Below are positions 26,793 to 33,235 of a DNA stretch of 33,235 nucleotides, piece by piece. The position numbers and the translations under genes were made by a program. The stretch comes from an uncultured Oscillospiraceae bacterium (lineage in GTDB: Bacteria > Bacillota > Clostridia > Oscillospirales > Oscillospiraceae): NCBI GenBank assembly GCA_947625845.1, contig CANQQB010000020.1, forward strand, positions 1 through 33,235, read 5' to 3'. Under the pieces are notes generated by a model. That model had not been told where the DNA came from. It saw only the letters and a list, made by a program, of their open reading frames with translations, and did not search any database. Positions within the stretch are counted from its first letter, which is position 1. Every line of letters starts with the position of its first letter.

Positions 26793-28004
26793 ATGAGCCT
26801 GATGACGGCGGCCAGATGCCGGATAGCGCAGGTATTCGTGCGTCTGGGGCGAAAGCTCCACCCCGTCCGAAAACAGCATTTGGAGACGGGAGCGGGGGCG
26901 GTGTTCGCCGTGGGCCAGCTCCTGCGGGACAGGCGGCTGAAAAAGCCCCTGGTGGTCGTGGGCGCGGGGGAAGAGGTGCCCCGGTATAAGCTGCTGCACG
27001 CGCTGGACGACAGCGACGTGGAATACGCGCTTTTTGACGAGCTTCCCATGCAGCCCACGGCGGAGGACGCGGAGCGTATCGCCGGGGCCTGGCTTGGCCA
27101 GGGGTGCGACTGCTTCATCGCCCTGGGCGGCGGCCGGGTCCTGGACGCGGCCAAGGCGGCGTCGGCCCGGTGCGCCGACCCCGGCCGGTCCGTCATGGGC
27201 ATGGTGGGCGTGCGGCGTGTCCGCCACCGGCGGCGGGTGCCGGCGCTGGTCGCCATCCCCACGGCGGCGGGCTCCGGCGCGGAGGCCATGGGCGTGGCGG
27301 TGATCGCGGACAAGGCCCGGAACATCTTCGTGATGGAGGACGGGGCGCTCACGCCAGCCGTGGCGGTGCTGGACCCGGAGCTGCTGGCGGACACCCCCCG
27401 AGACGACGTGGCGGACGCGGGGCTGGACTGCCTGTGCCGGGTCATCGAGGCGTTTCTGGCCGCGCCTCATGCGGACAGCCGGATAAAAAACCAGATGGGC
27501 GAGGCGGCGGAGTATCTCTTCTCCTGCCTGGAGCCCTGCTGGAACAGCGGCGGGACGGTCAAAGAGCGGGCTGACCTGCTCACCGCCTCCCGGATGGCCG
27601 GATGGGCGGCCTCGTCCGTGGGCAGCGGCTACGCAAGGGCCCTGATACGCGCGGTGCAGACCGTGTGCGGCATGAACTTCCGGACCGCCTGCGGGGCCAT
27701 ATTGCCGGCGGTGTTGGAAAAATATGGAAGCTATGCCACGGAGGACCTGGCGCTGTTGGCGGTGCTGGCGGACGTGGCGGAGGACGGCGGCCGGGAGGAC
27801 AGGGCACAGGCGCTTGTGGAGCGCATAAGGGGCACGGTGTTCCGGCTGGGATTGCCCGACACGCTGGAAGGCGTCACGGCCGACCAGGCGGCGGAGATCG
27901 CCGACATGGCGGCGGCCGTGGCCAATCCCCGGTACGTCAGCCCGGTTGTCTGGACGGCGGAGGATTGCCGGGAGTTGGTGCTGAGCGTGTGCGCGGCTGA
28001 GTAA
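26793..28004 (+). CDS. Iron-containing alcohol dehydrogenase-family protein lacking the metal-site histidines
   Basis: The protein has 403 residues from the ATG at 26793, which has GGAGGT six bases upstream; an earlier in-frame ATG at 26748 lies inside the promoter. The nucleotide-binding part is intact: GGGRVLDAAKA (112-122) and IPTAAGSGAEAMGVAVI. In the metal part, the family's DALTHAIEAY is DCLCRVIEAF (Asp212 kept, His to Arg216), HALAH is RALIR (Arg282, Arg286) and PHG is FRT (Arg297). All four conserved histidines are arginine, so a normal iron or zinc site is unlikely. It may bind NAD(P) but not oxidise alcohols, or bind an anionic substrate. A bidirectional terminator follows. Confidence 0.85.
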   Translation: MSLMTAARCRIAQVFVRLGRKLHPVRKQHLETGAGAVFAVGQLLRDRRLKKPLVVVGAGEEVPRYKLLHALDDSDVEYALFDELPMQPTAEDAERIAGAWLGQGCDCFIALGGGRVLDAAKAASARCADPGRSVMGMVGVRRVRHRRRVPALVAIPTAAGSGAEAMGVAVIADKARNIFVMEDGALTPAVAVLDPELLADTPRDDVADAGLDCLCRVIEAFLAAPHADSRIKNQMGEAAEYLFSCLEPCWNSGGTVKERADLLTASRMAGWAASSVGSGYARALIRAVQTVCGMNFRTACGAILPAVLEKYGSYATEDLALLAVLADVAEDGGREDRAQALVERIRGTVFRLGLPDTLEGVTADQAAEIADMAAAVANPRYVSPVVWTAEDCRELVLSVCAAE

Positions 28005-28015
28005 AACCGATATAA

Positions 28016-28047
28016 ACAAAAAAGCCCCCTCTTGGGGGCTTTTTTGT
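28016..28047. terminator. Bidirectional rho-independent terminator
   Basis: Arms 28016-28029 and 34-47 (ACAAAAAAGCCCCC with its complement) enclose TCTT. The stem carries six A's on one side and six T's on the other, so it works on both strands: after the iron-ADH-like gene (plus) and the M55 peptidase gene (minus, stop at 28056). Confidence 0.93.
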
Positions 28048-28055
28048 TGTCCGGG

Positions 28056-28907
28056 TCAGTCGCGGCTTTGAATGTAGTCGTGGACCCGCCAGAAAAGGCT
28101 GAGCGCGGTCTCGGCGTCGTGGGCCTCCCAGACGGCGGCCCGGTCCTCGAATGTGCCCTTCCAAGGGAAGTTGTCCGGCGGGTCAAAGACGTGGTCCTCG
28201 GTCAGTTCCAGGCGGCAGACATAGCGGTCCGCAGGGGGATAGGCAGTCTTGCTGTCATAGTCCGCCAGGGCGTCCCGCACGCCCGCATAGATGATAGGAT
28301 ATGTCTCTTCCGGCGTTGGCTGCCAGTTTCTGGCTCGGTCCTTCACCGTGATGCAGCTGACATTGGAAGATAATTCCAGGGCCTCCCGGTGACTGGCGGC
28401 GCAGCCGATGTTGGCGATATAGGGCACGCCGCTGAAGCACAGCACGCTCTGGCCGATCTCGGCGATGTGGATGCCGTTGACGAAAAACGCCGCGATGGGC
28501 GGGGTATGGATCGTGTGGGGGAAATAGGCGTTGGGCTCGCCGTTTCTCGCGTGCTGTCCCACTGTGACGAGCCCGTAGGGCTCCCAGGCTGCCTGCCCCC
28601 GGATCCGGCTCCACAGGATGGACCGGTCAGGCAGATCGAAGAGGCGGACGCCGTCCGGAAGCTTTTCCAGTTGAATGTTGGATTCCCGGCAGCCGGCGAA
28701 GTGCATGTCATACATGAGGATGTCATCAATGCCGGCGTCCCTGGCGGCGCGGCAGACCGCCAGAACGTCGCTGGTGATGCAGGCTCTGCCGTAGGACCGC
28801 CACAGAGGGTTCTGGGGGTACATCTCTTCGTGCCAGCAGGCCTGGCCGTTGGAGTGGAATATACCGCTGGCACCCTCCATGTCGGCCACGATGATCAGTT
28901 GCTTCAT
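28056..28907 (-). CDS. M55-family peptidase (DppA/D-aminopeptidase-like)
   Basis: The protein has 283 residues from MKQLIIVADMEGASGIFH; the metal-binding DMEG is at residues 9-12. Further family blocks are ILMYDMHFAG, DRSILWSRIRGQAAWEPYGLVTVGQHA, HTIHTPPIAAFFVNG and IGCAASHREA. M55 enzymes are zinc-dependent decameric D-aminopeptidases in the cytoplasm, as DppA of Bacillus. The start at 28907 was chosen because the conserved N-terminus begins there; it is 17 bases after the serS stop, with a weak G-rich site. As last gene in a parA-parB-serS run it is likely co-transcribed. D-Ala-containing peptides are the expected substrate, by family only. Confidence 0.85.
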   Translation of the reverse strand: MKQLIIVADMEGASGIFHSNGQACWHEEMYPQNPLWRSYGRACITSDVLAVCRAARDAGIDDILMYDMHFAGCRESNIQLEKLPDGVRLFDLPDRSILWSRIRGQAAWEPYGLVTVGQHARNGEPNAYFPHTIHTPPIAAFFVNGIHIAEIGQSVLCFSGVPYIANIGCAASHREALELSSNVSCITVKDRARNWQPTPEETYPIIYAGVRDALADYDSKTAYPPADRYVCRLELTEDHVFDPPDNFPWKGTFEDRAAVWEAHDAETALSLFWRVHDYIQSRD

Positions 28908-28924
28908 CCGCCCGTTTTCCCCGC

Positions 28925-30229
28925 TCACTTCTTGGGCACTAATACGGTCTTGCCGCCCATGTAGGGCTGCAAAGCGGCGGGGATGGTGACGGAGCCGTCG
29001 GCCTGGAGATGGTTCTCCAAAAAGGCGATCAGCATCCGGGGAGGGGCCACCACGGTGTTGTTCAGGGTGTGGGCAAGATACAGCTTCCCGTCCGCGCCAC
29101 GGACCCGGATGCGCAGGCGGCGGGCCTGCGCGTCGCCCAGGTTGGAGCAGGAGCAGACCTCGAAATACTTCTGCTGCCGGGGGCTCCATGCCTCGATGTC
29201 GCAGCTTTTCACCTTCAGGTCCGCCAGGTCCCCGGAGCAGCACTCCAACTGCCGCACGGGAATGTCCAGAGAGCGGAACAGCTCCACGGAATAGCGCCAC
29301 ATCTTCTCGTACCAGGCCATGCTCTCCACCGGTTTGCAGACCACGATCATCTCCTGCTTTTCAAACTGGTGGATGCGGTACACGCCCCGCTCCTCGATGC
29401 CGTGGGCGCCCTTTTCCTTGCGGAAGCAGGGGGAGTAGCTGGTGTAGGTGATGGGCAGCTCCTTTTCGTCGATGATCTGGTCGATGAACGAGCCGATCAT
29501 GGAGTGCTCGCTGGTGCCGATCAGGTACAGGTCCTCCCCCTCGATCTTGTACATCATGGCGTCCATCTCCGCGAAGCTCATGACGCCGTTGACCACGGCC
29601 GAGCGGATCATGAAGGGTGGGATATGGTAGACGAAGCCCTTGTCGATCATGAAGTCCCTGGCGTAGGCCAGCACGGCGGAGTGCAGCCGGGCGATGTCCC
29701 CCTTCAAATAATAGAAGCCGTTGCCGGCCACCCGGCGCGCGGCGTCCAGGTCGATGCCGTTGAAGCGCTCCATGATGTCGGTGTGGTAGGGCACCTCAAA
29801 GTCCGGCGTCACCGGCTCGCCGAACCGGGCCAGCTCCACGTTGTGGCTGTCGTCCGGACCGATGGGCACGGAGGGGTCGATGATGTTGGGGATGACCATG
29901 AGCTTTTCCGTCAGCGCCTTTTCCAGTTCCGGCTCCTGCTTTTCCATCTCCGCCAGGCGCGCCGCCTGCGCGGCCACCTGTGCCTTCACGGCCTCGGCCT
30001 CGTCCTTCTTGGACGGGTCCTTTTTGGCCTGGCCCATGAGCATGCCGATCTGCTTGGACAGAGCGTTGCGGTTGGCCCGCAGGCTGTCCGCCTCGGTCTT
30101 GGCGGCTCGGAGCGCCTTATCCAGTTCCAGCACCTCGTCCACCAGGGGCAGCTTCTGGTCCTGGAATTTCTTTTTGATGTTCTCTTTTACCACCTCGGGG
30201 TTTTCCCGCACAAAGCGAATGTCCAGCAT
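28925..30229 (-). CDS. serS: Seryl-tRNA synthetase
   Basis: The protein has 434 residues, standard for bacterial SerRS. The N-terminal coiled-coil arm (about residues 30-105) is followed by the class II catalytic core: the TSEHSMIGSFIDQII block, motif 2 with SYSPCFRKEKGAHGIEERGVYRIHQFEKQE, and motif 3 with NNTVVAPPRMLIAFLENH. It charges tRNA-Ser with serine. No T-box leader is present because parB ends 21 bases upstream. Its presence between parB and an M55 peptidase gene is an unusual neighbourhood. Confidence 0.97.
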   Translation of the reverse strand: MLDIRFVRENPEVVKENIKKKFQDQKLPLVDEVLELDKALRAAKTEADSLRANRNALSKQIGMLMGQAKKDPSKKDEAEAVKAQVAAQAARLAEMEKQEPELEKALTEKLMVIPNIIDPSVPIGPDDSHNVELARFGEPVTPDFEVPYHTDIMERFNGIDLDAARRVAGNGFYYLKGDIARLHSAVLAYARDFMIDKGFVYHIPPFMIRSAVVNGVMSFAEMDAMMYKIEGEDLYLIGTSEHSMIGSFIDQIIDEKELPITYTSYSPCFRKEKGAHGIEERGVYRIHQFEKQEMIVVCKPVESMAWYEKMWRYSVELFRSLDIPVRQLECCSGDLADLKVKSCDIEAWSPRQQKYFEVCSCSNLGDAQARRLRIRVRGADGKLYLAHTLNNTVVAPPRMLIAFLENHLQADGSVTIPAALQPYMGGKTVLVPKK

Positions 30230-30250
30230 TTCCTTCGTTCTCCCGTTTCG

Positions 30251-31126
30251 TTATTTTTTCAGTGCAAAAAGCGCCTGTAACAGGGCCTCCCGGTCGTCGG
30301 CGCCGTAATATTCCAGCTCGATGCGGCCTTTTTTCCGGCCGTCCACGATATGTACCTTCCGACCCAGCGCCTGGCCCAGCTCCGCGCTCATGGCGGCGGC
30401 GTAATCCACGGCCGGCGCCGCTTTTTTCGCCTTTGGCGCGCGCAGCAGGTTGGCCGCCAGCGCCTCCGTCTGGCGCACGGAGAGACCTTTCTCCGCCACC
30501 TGGCGTGCCGCCTCCAGCTGCAAGGCCGTGTTTTCAATGGGCAGCAGCGCTCTGGCGTGCCCCGTGGACAGTTCCCCTTTTTCCAGCATCCGGGCCACCT
30601 CCGGCTGCAAATTCAGCAGCCGCAGGGCGTTGGCCACGGCGGGACGGCTCTTGCCCACGCTCCGGCTCACCGCCTCCTGGGTAAGGCCGTAGTCCTCCAT
30701 CAATGTCCGGTAGCCTCGCGCTTCCTCCAGAGGATTCAGGTCCTCCCGCTGGAGATTTTCCACCAGCGCCAGTTCCTGTGCCTTCCTGTCGTCCGCTTCG
30801 ATGACATGCACGGGTACCTCGGTCAGTCCCGCCAGCCGTGCTGCCCGCCAGCGGCGCTCCCCGGCGATGATCTGGTAGTAGCCGCTGTCCAGCTTCCGCA
30901 CGGTGATGGGCTGCAAAAGCCCGTGTGTAGCGATGGAATCGGCCAGCTCCTGCAAGGCCGTCTCGTCGAATTTGGTCCTTGGCTGGTCGGACCGGGGCTC
31001 TACCTTGCTGATGGGCAGCATGGTCCGGCTGGTCTCGTCGCCGCCGAAGGTCTCCGGTGCCGGCTCCGCGTCTTGGAATAAGGCGCCAAGTCCGGTGCCC
31101 AGGCCATATTGCTTCTTCTTTGCCAT
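30251..31126 (-). CDS. parB: Chromosome-partitioning protein ParB (Spo0J)
   Basis: The protein has 291 residues. After a short N-terminal tail comes the CTP-binding domain ([33 protein letters not shown], with the conserved GERRWRA), then [19 protein letters not shown] and the helix-turn-helix [26 protein letters not shown], and a C-terminal dimerisation domain. ParB binds parS and slides as a CTP-dependent clamp. AGGTGA precedes the ATG and overlaps the parA end. Two parS-like sites are just upstream of parA. Confidence 0.95.
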   Translation of the reverse strand: MAKKKQYGLGTGLGALFQDAEPAPETFGGDETSRTMLPISKVEPRSDQPRTKFDETALQELADSIATHGLLQPITVRKLDSGYYQIIAGERRWRAARLAGLTEVPVHVIEADDRKAQELALVENLQREDLNPLEEARGYRTLMEDYGLTQEAVSRSVGKSRPAVANALRLLNLQPEVARMLEKGELSTGHARALLPIENTALQLEAARQVAEKGLSVRQTEALAANLLRAPKAKKAAPAVDYAAAMSAELGQALGRKVHIVDGRKKGRIELEYYGADDREALLQALFALKK

Positions 31127-31135
31127 ATGTTCACC

Positions 31136-31903
31136 TCAAACGTCAACGGTGTGGTCGTGGCGGAAAAACTCGATGGCCAGCCGGTCGTAGGCGTCCGCGC
31201 CGCGGGATAGGCGGCTGTAGGCGCTCACCGGCTTGCCGTGGCTGGGAGCCTCCGCGATCCGCACGTTCCTTGGTATCACGGTGCGGTAGACCGCCTTGCC
31301 GAAGTACTTGTCTACCTCCTGCGCCACCTGCCCGGAGAAGGACAGGCGCTTGTCGTACATGGTGAGCACGATGCCCTCGATCTTCAGGTCCGGGTTGACG
31401 GTGTTTTTGATCAGCCGCATGCTGGTCATCAGGTCCGCCAGACCCTCCATGGCGTAAAATTCGCATTGCATGGGTATGAGCACCGTGTCGGCGGCGGCCA
31501 GCGCGTTCAATGTGAGCAGACCCAGGGAAGGGGGGCAGTCGATGAATATGTACTCATACTCCGCGCGGATGCCTGTCAGCGCCTTTTTCAGCACCAGCTC
31601 CCGTTCCGGCTTGTCCACAAGCTCCACCGCCGCGCCGGACAGGTCCAGGTTCGACGGCAGCACGTCCCCGTATTTGGTCTTCACGATGGCGCTGCGGACG
31701 GGGGTCTGGCGTATGAGCACGTCGTACAGGTTCGGCGATGTGCGCTTGTCCACACCCATGCCGGTGGTTGCGTTGCCCTGGGGGTCCGCGTCGATGAGCA
31801 GGATGGCGCGGCGCTTGTCCTTCACGGCGGCGCACAGGTCCACGCAGGTGGTGGTCTTGCCCACGCCGCCTTTCTGATTTGCGAAGCATACGATCCGGCC
31901 CAT
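31136..31903 (-). CDS. parA: Chromosome-partitioning ATPase ParA (Soj)
   Basis: The protein has 255 residues, starting MGRIVCFANQKGGVGKTTTCVDL with the deviant Walker A KGGVGKTT. The Walker A' region YIFIDCPPSLGLLTLNAL follows near residue 120, and the DNA-binding and dimer regions match Soj. It works with ParB to move origins and control DnaA. AGGAGG lies before the ATG, and the promoter touches a parS site. Confidence 0.95.
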   Translation of the reverse strand: MGRIVCFANQKGGVGKTTTCVDLCAAVKDKRRAILLIDADPQGNATTGMGVDKRTSPNLYDVLIRQTPVRSAIVKTKYGDVLPSNLDLSGAAVELVDKPERELVLKKALTGIRAEYEYIFIDCPPSLGLLTLNALAAADTVLIPMQCEFYAMEGLADLMTSMRLIKNTVNPDLKIEGIVLTMYDKRLSFSGQVAQEVDKYFGKAVYRTVIPRNVRIAEAPSHGKPVSAYSRLSRGADAYDRLAIEFFRHDHTVDV

Positions 31904-31930
31904 AGCGCGCCTCCTTTTCTGTGCCCCGCA

Positions 31931-31959
31931 ATTATAGCAGAGTTTGCGTTGGTTTACAA
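31931..31959 (-). promoter_or_regulatory. parA promoter abutting a parS site
   Basis: On the minus strand TTGTAA (31959-31954) and TATAAT (31936-31931) have a 17-bp spacer, with TGC ahead of the -10. The first parS-like site begins at the next base (31960), so bound ParB could block or steer RNA polymerase; that is inference. Confidence 0.65.
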
Positions 31960-31975
31960 TGTTTCATGTGAAACA
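31960..31975. promoter_or_regulatory. parS site 1
   Basis: TGTTTCATGTGAAACA differs from the consensus TGTTNCACGTGAAACA only in the central CATGTG. It lies 57 bases before the parA start. Confidence 0.85.
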
Positions 31976-31995
31976 TTTCTATGGGGCATGATGAA

Positions 31996-32011
31996 CGTTT
32001 CACGTGAAACA
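31996..32011. promoter_or_regulatory. parS site 2
   Basis: CGTTTCACGTGAAACA has the perfect 14-base palindrome GTTTCACGTGAAAC (31997-32010), differing from consensus only at the first base. It is 20 bases from site 1. Confidence 0.9.
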
Positions 32012-32016
32012 ATTCT

Positions 32017-32108
32017 TTGGGGTCCCCACGCGGCACGCCTGTCGCGTGGGGAGAGGAGACGCCGCGGGCCGCAGCCTTCTCGTTTGAAAGCCTCAGGCTT
32101 TCAAACGA
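32017..32108 (+). repeat. Two-hairpin repeat, copy 3
   Basis: Bases 32017-32058 are identical to 25078-25119. Hairpin 1 (32024-32051) has loop ACGCCT; a 29-base linker follows, then hairpin 2 (32080-32108, a 13-bp stem around TCA). Hairpin 2 ends exactly where the gpr stop codon begins (32109). Hairpin 2 differs completely in sequence from the other copies but keeps its place. Confidence 0.8.
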
Positions 32109-32924
32109 CTATCCCACGAACATGTCGATATCGGATATGGTCAGGCCCCGGTGCAGGTCCATATTCAGCGCGTAGGCGATGAGCTTGCCCGCGTCCTTGA
32201 CGTACTTGTCGATGTCACGGGGGGTGACGATGAGGCCGGCCCCGGCGTCCACCACCGTGGGCACGCCAACCGCCAGCACCGGCACGCCAAGGTTTTGCGG
32301 GGACAGCTCCGCACGGTCGTTGCCCACGCCGGAGCCGGGGATGATACCGCTGTCGGTCAATTGAACGGTCCGGCACAGCTTCTCCGACGACCGGGCAGCC
32401 AGCGCGTCCACCACCACGATGGCGGCGGGGGTCACCGCCCCGGCGATGGCACGTATCAGCTCCGCGCTCTCCATACCCGTGGTGCCCAGCACGCCGGTGC
32501 GGCACACGCTCACCGTGCGGAACATGGAGAAATCCTCCGGCATCTGGGCTTTCAGGTGCCGGGTAGCCAAGGTGACCGAGGCGGTCTCCGGCCCCACCGC
32601 GTCGGGCGTGATGGCGGGATTGCCCAGCCCCGCCACCAGTACGCTGTCCTCCGGCCCCAGCGGCAGAAGCTGGCCCATGCAGGACGCCAAGAGCGAAACG
32701 GCCTTGGGAAACGAGTCCTCCTCCCGGCGGAAGAAGCTGTCCAGGTCCACGGTCAGATACCGGCCGATTGGTTTACATAACGCTTTTGAACCGGCCTCGT
32801 CCAGCACCTCCACGTCCGTGACGGGAAAGCCCTCCCGCTGGTATTGCCGGCTCACCACGCCGGAAAGCTCCCCGCCGTTCTGGGGCAGCTCCTCGGCGGC
32901 CAGGTCGGTGCGGCAGCCCACCAT
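32109..32924 (-). CDS. gpr: Germination protease Gpr
   Basis: The protein has 271 residues from MVGCRTDLAAEEL, the usual RTDLA start of Gpr. Other family blocks are VLVAGLGNPAITPDAVGPETA, TGMESAELIRAI, VVVDALAARSSEKLCRTVQLTDSGIIPGSGVGNDR and the C-terminal TPRDIDKYVKDAGKLIAYALN. Gpr is made as a zymogen in the forespore and degrades small acid-soluble spore proteins at germination, so the organism forms spores. The start at 32924 has AGGAGG seven bases upstream; the ATG two codons earlier (32930) is too close to that site. A sporulation-type promoter candidate is at 32965-32992. Confidence 0.93.
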   Translation of the reverse strand: MVGCRTDLAAEELPQNGGELSGVVSRQYQREGFPVTDVEVLDEAGSKALCKPIGRYLTVDLDSFFRREEDSFPKAVSLLASCMGQLLPLGPEDSVLVAGLGNPAITPDAVGPETASVTLATRHLKAQMPEDFSMFRTVSVCRTGVLGTTGMESAELIRAIAGAVTPAAIVVVDALAARSSEKLCRTVQLTDSGIIPGSGVGNDRAELSPQNLGVPVLAVGVPTVVDAGAGLIVTPRDIDKYVKDAGKLIAYALNMDLHRGLTISDIDMFVG

Positions 32925-32964
32925 TTTCATCCCTCCTGCGCCTCACGGGCCGGTGTTTTGCCCT

Positions 32965-32992
32965 TATTGTGTCCAAAAAATGAAAAAAATAC
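32965..32992 (-). promoter_or_regulatory. Candidate forespore (sigma-G/F-type) promoter of gpr
   Basis: On the minus strand CACAATA (32971-32965) fits six of seven bases of the sigma-G -10, and GTATT (32992-32988) fits four of five of the -35, with 16 bp between. No vegetative hexamers were seen for gpr. The site is adjacent to the -35 of the divergent rpsT promoter. Weak as motifs go. Confidence 0.35.
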
Positions 32993-33021
32993 TTGCAATT
33001 CCGGAAAAGTCTTGTTATAAT
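32993..33021 (+). promoter_or_regulatory. rpsT promoter
   Basis: TTGCAA (32993-32998) and TATAAT (33016-33021) with a 17-bp spacer; an A-rich stretch (32975-32989) lies just upstream like an UP element. The start codon is at 33072 with GGGAGGT before it. Confidence 0.8.
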
Positions 33022-33071
33022 CTCAGTCTGCGGACATTCATGTTCAGACTTTACCAGGGAGGTGCGAAACT

Positions 33072-33235
33072 ATGCCGAACATCAAGTCCTCGGCCAAGCG
33101 GGACGCTCTGCAGAAGGCGGCCAATGCCAAGAACAAGGCGGCCAAATCCGCTCTGAAGACGGAGCTGAAGAAGTTTGACGCGGCTGTTGCGGCCGGTGAC
33201 GGAAAAGCGGCTGCGGAAACCTATAAAGCTGCCGT
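33072..33235 (+). CDS. rpsT: Ribosomal protein bS20, N-terminal part (runs off the right edge)
   Basis: The first 54 residues are MPNIKSSAKRDALQKAANAKNK followed by Ala/Lys-rich helix KAAKSALKTELKKF, the characteristic start of S20. S20 is a helical protein of the 30S body. GGGAGGTG lies before the ATG. Its place after gpr, read divergently, is common in Gram-positive genomes, where rpsT and gpr are neighbours. Confidence 0.95.
   Translation, partial: MPNIKSSAKRDALQKAANAKNKAAKSALKTELKKFDAAVAAGDGKAAAETYKAA

Overview
The window looks like the replication-origin region of a GC-rich, spore-forming low-GC-lineage relative, most likely an Oscillospiraceae/Ruminococcaceae-type clostridium. Evidence is the dnaA-dnaN-recF-remB-gyrB-gyrA order, parA-parB with parS sites, the germination protease gene gpr, Gram-positive ribosome-binding sites and dispersed GC-rich palindromic repeats. 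The taxonomic call is inference; no rRNA or tRNA gene was seen.

Layout: (1) 1-1000: the 5' part of a tetR-type regulator with a promoter/operator palindrome, a block of RNA-like hairpins and repeats, and a small Lar-type zinc-ribbon gene. (2) 1000-2075 (minus): an OafA-like membrane acyltransferase interrupted at a seven-G tract (pseudogene, phase-variable gene or sequencing error). (3) 2255-11656 (plus): a surface-glycan cluster of a YfhO-type GT-C enzyme, a WecE-type sugar aminotransferase, two tandem paralogous ATP-grasp enzymes, an ArnC/CsbB/GtrB-like polyprenyl-phosphate glycosyltransferase, a GT4 and a second GT2. Most of its joints are ATGA overlaps or near-contacts, and its second promoter lies just after the yfhO stop. 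I read it as a possible Arn-like pathway in which a 4-aminosugar is made, N-acylated by ATP-grasp ligases, loaded on a lipid carrier and transferred outside the cell by YfhO. (4) 11674-11852: a MITE-like palindromic element and a terminator. (5) 11858-21335 (minus): dnaA, an origin with DnaA-trios, dnaN, recF, remB, gyrB, gyrA, rnhA and a DnaQ-fold exonuclease, tightly packed. (6) 21517-25035 (plus): mfd. (7) 25169-26663 (minus): a ROK glucokinase and a metallo-beta-lactamase-fold hydrolase. (8) 26793-28004 (plus): an iron-ADH-family protein whose metal-site histidines are all arginine. (9) 28056-32924 (minus): an M55 peptidase, serS, parB, parA with two parS sites, and gpr. (10) 33072-end (plus): rpsT.

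The replication genes run leftward with the left fork. The glycan cluster (left arm) and the parA-parB-serS-M55 block (right arm) both run toward the origin, head-on to the fork. The usual rpmH-rnpA-yidC-mnmEG neighbourhood is not seen next to dnaA. A family of two-hairpin repeats (three copies) sits just beyond the 3' ends of three minus-strand genes.
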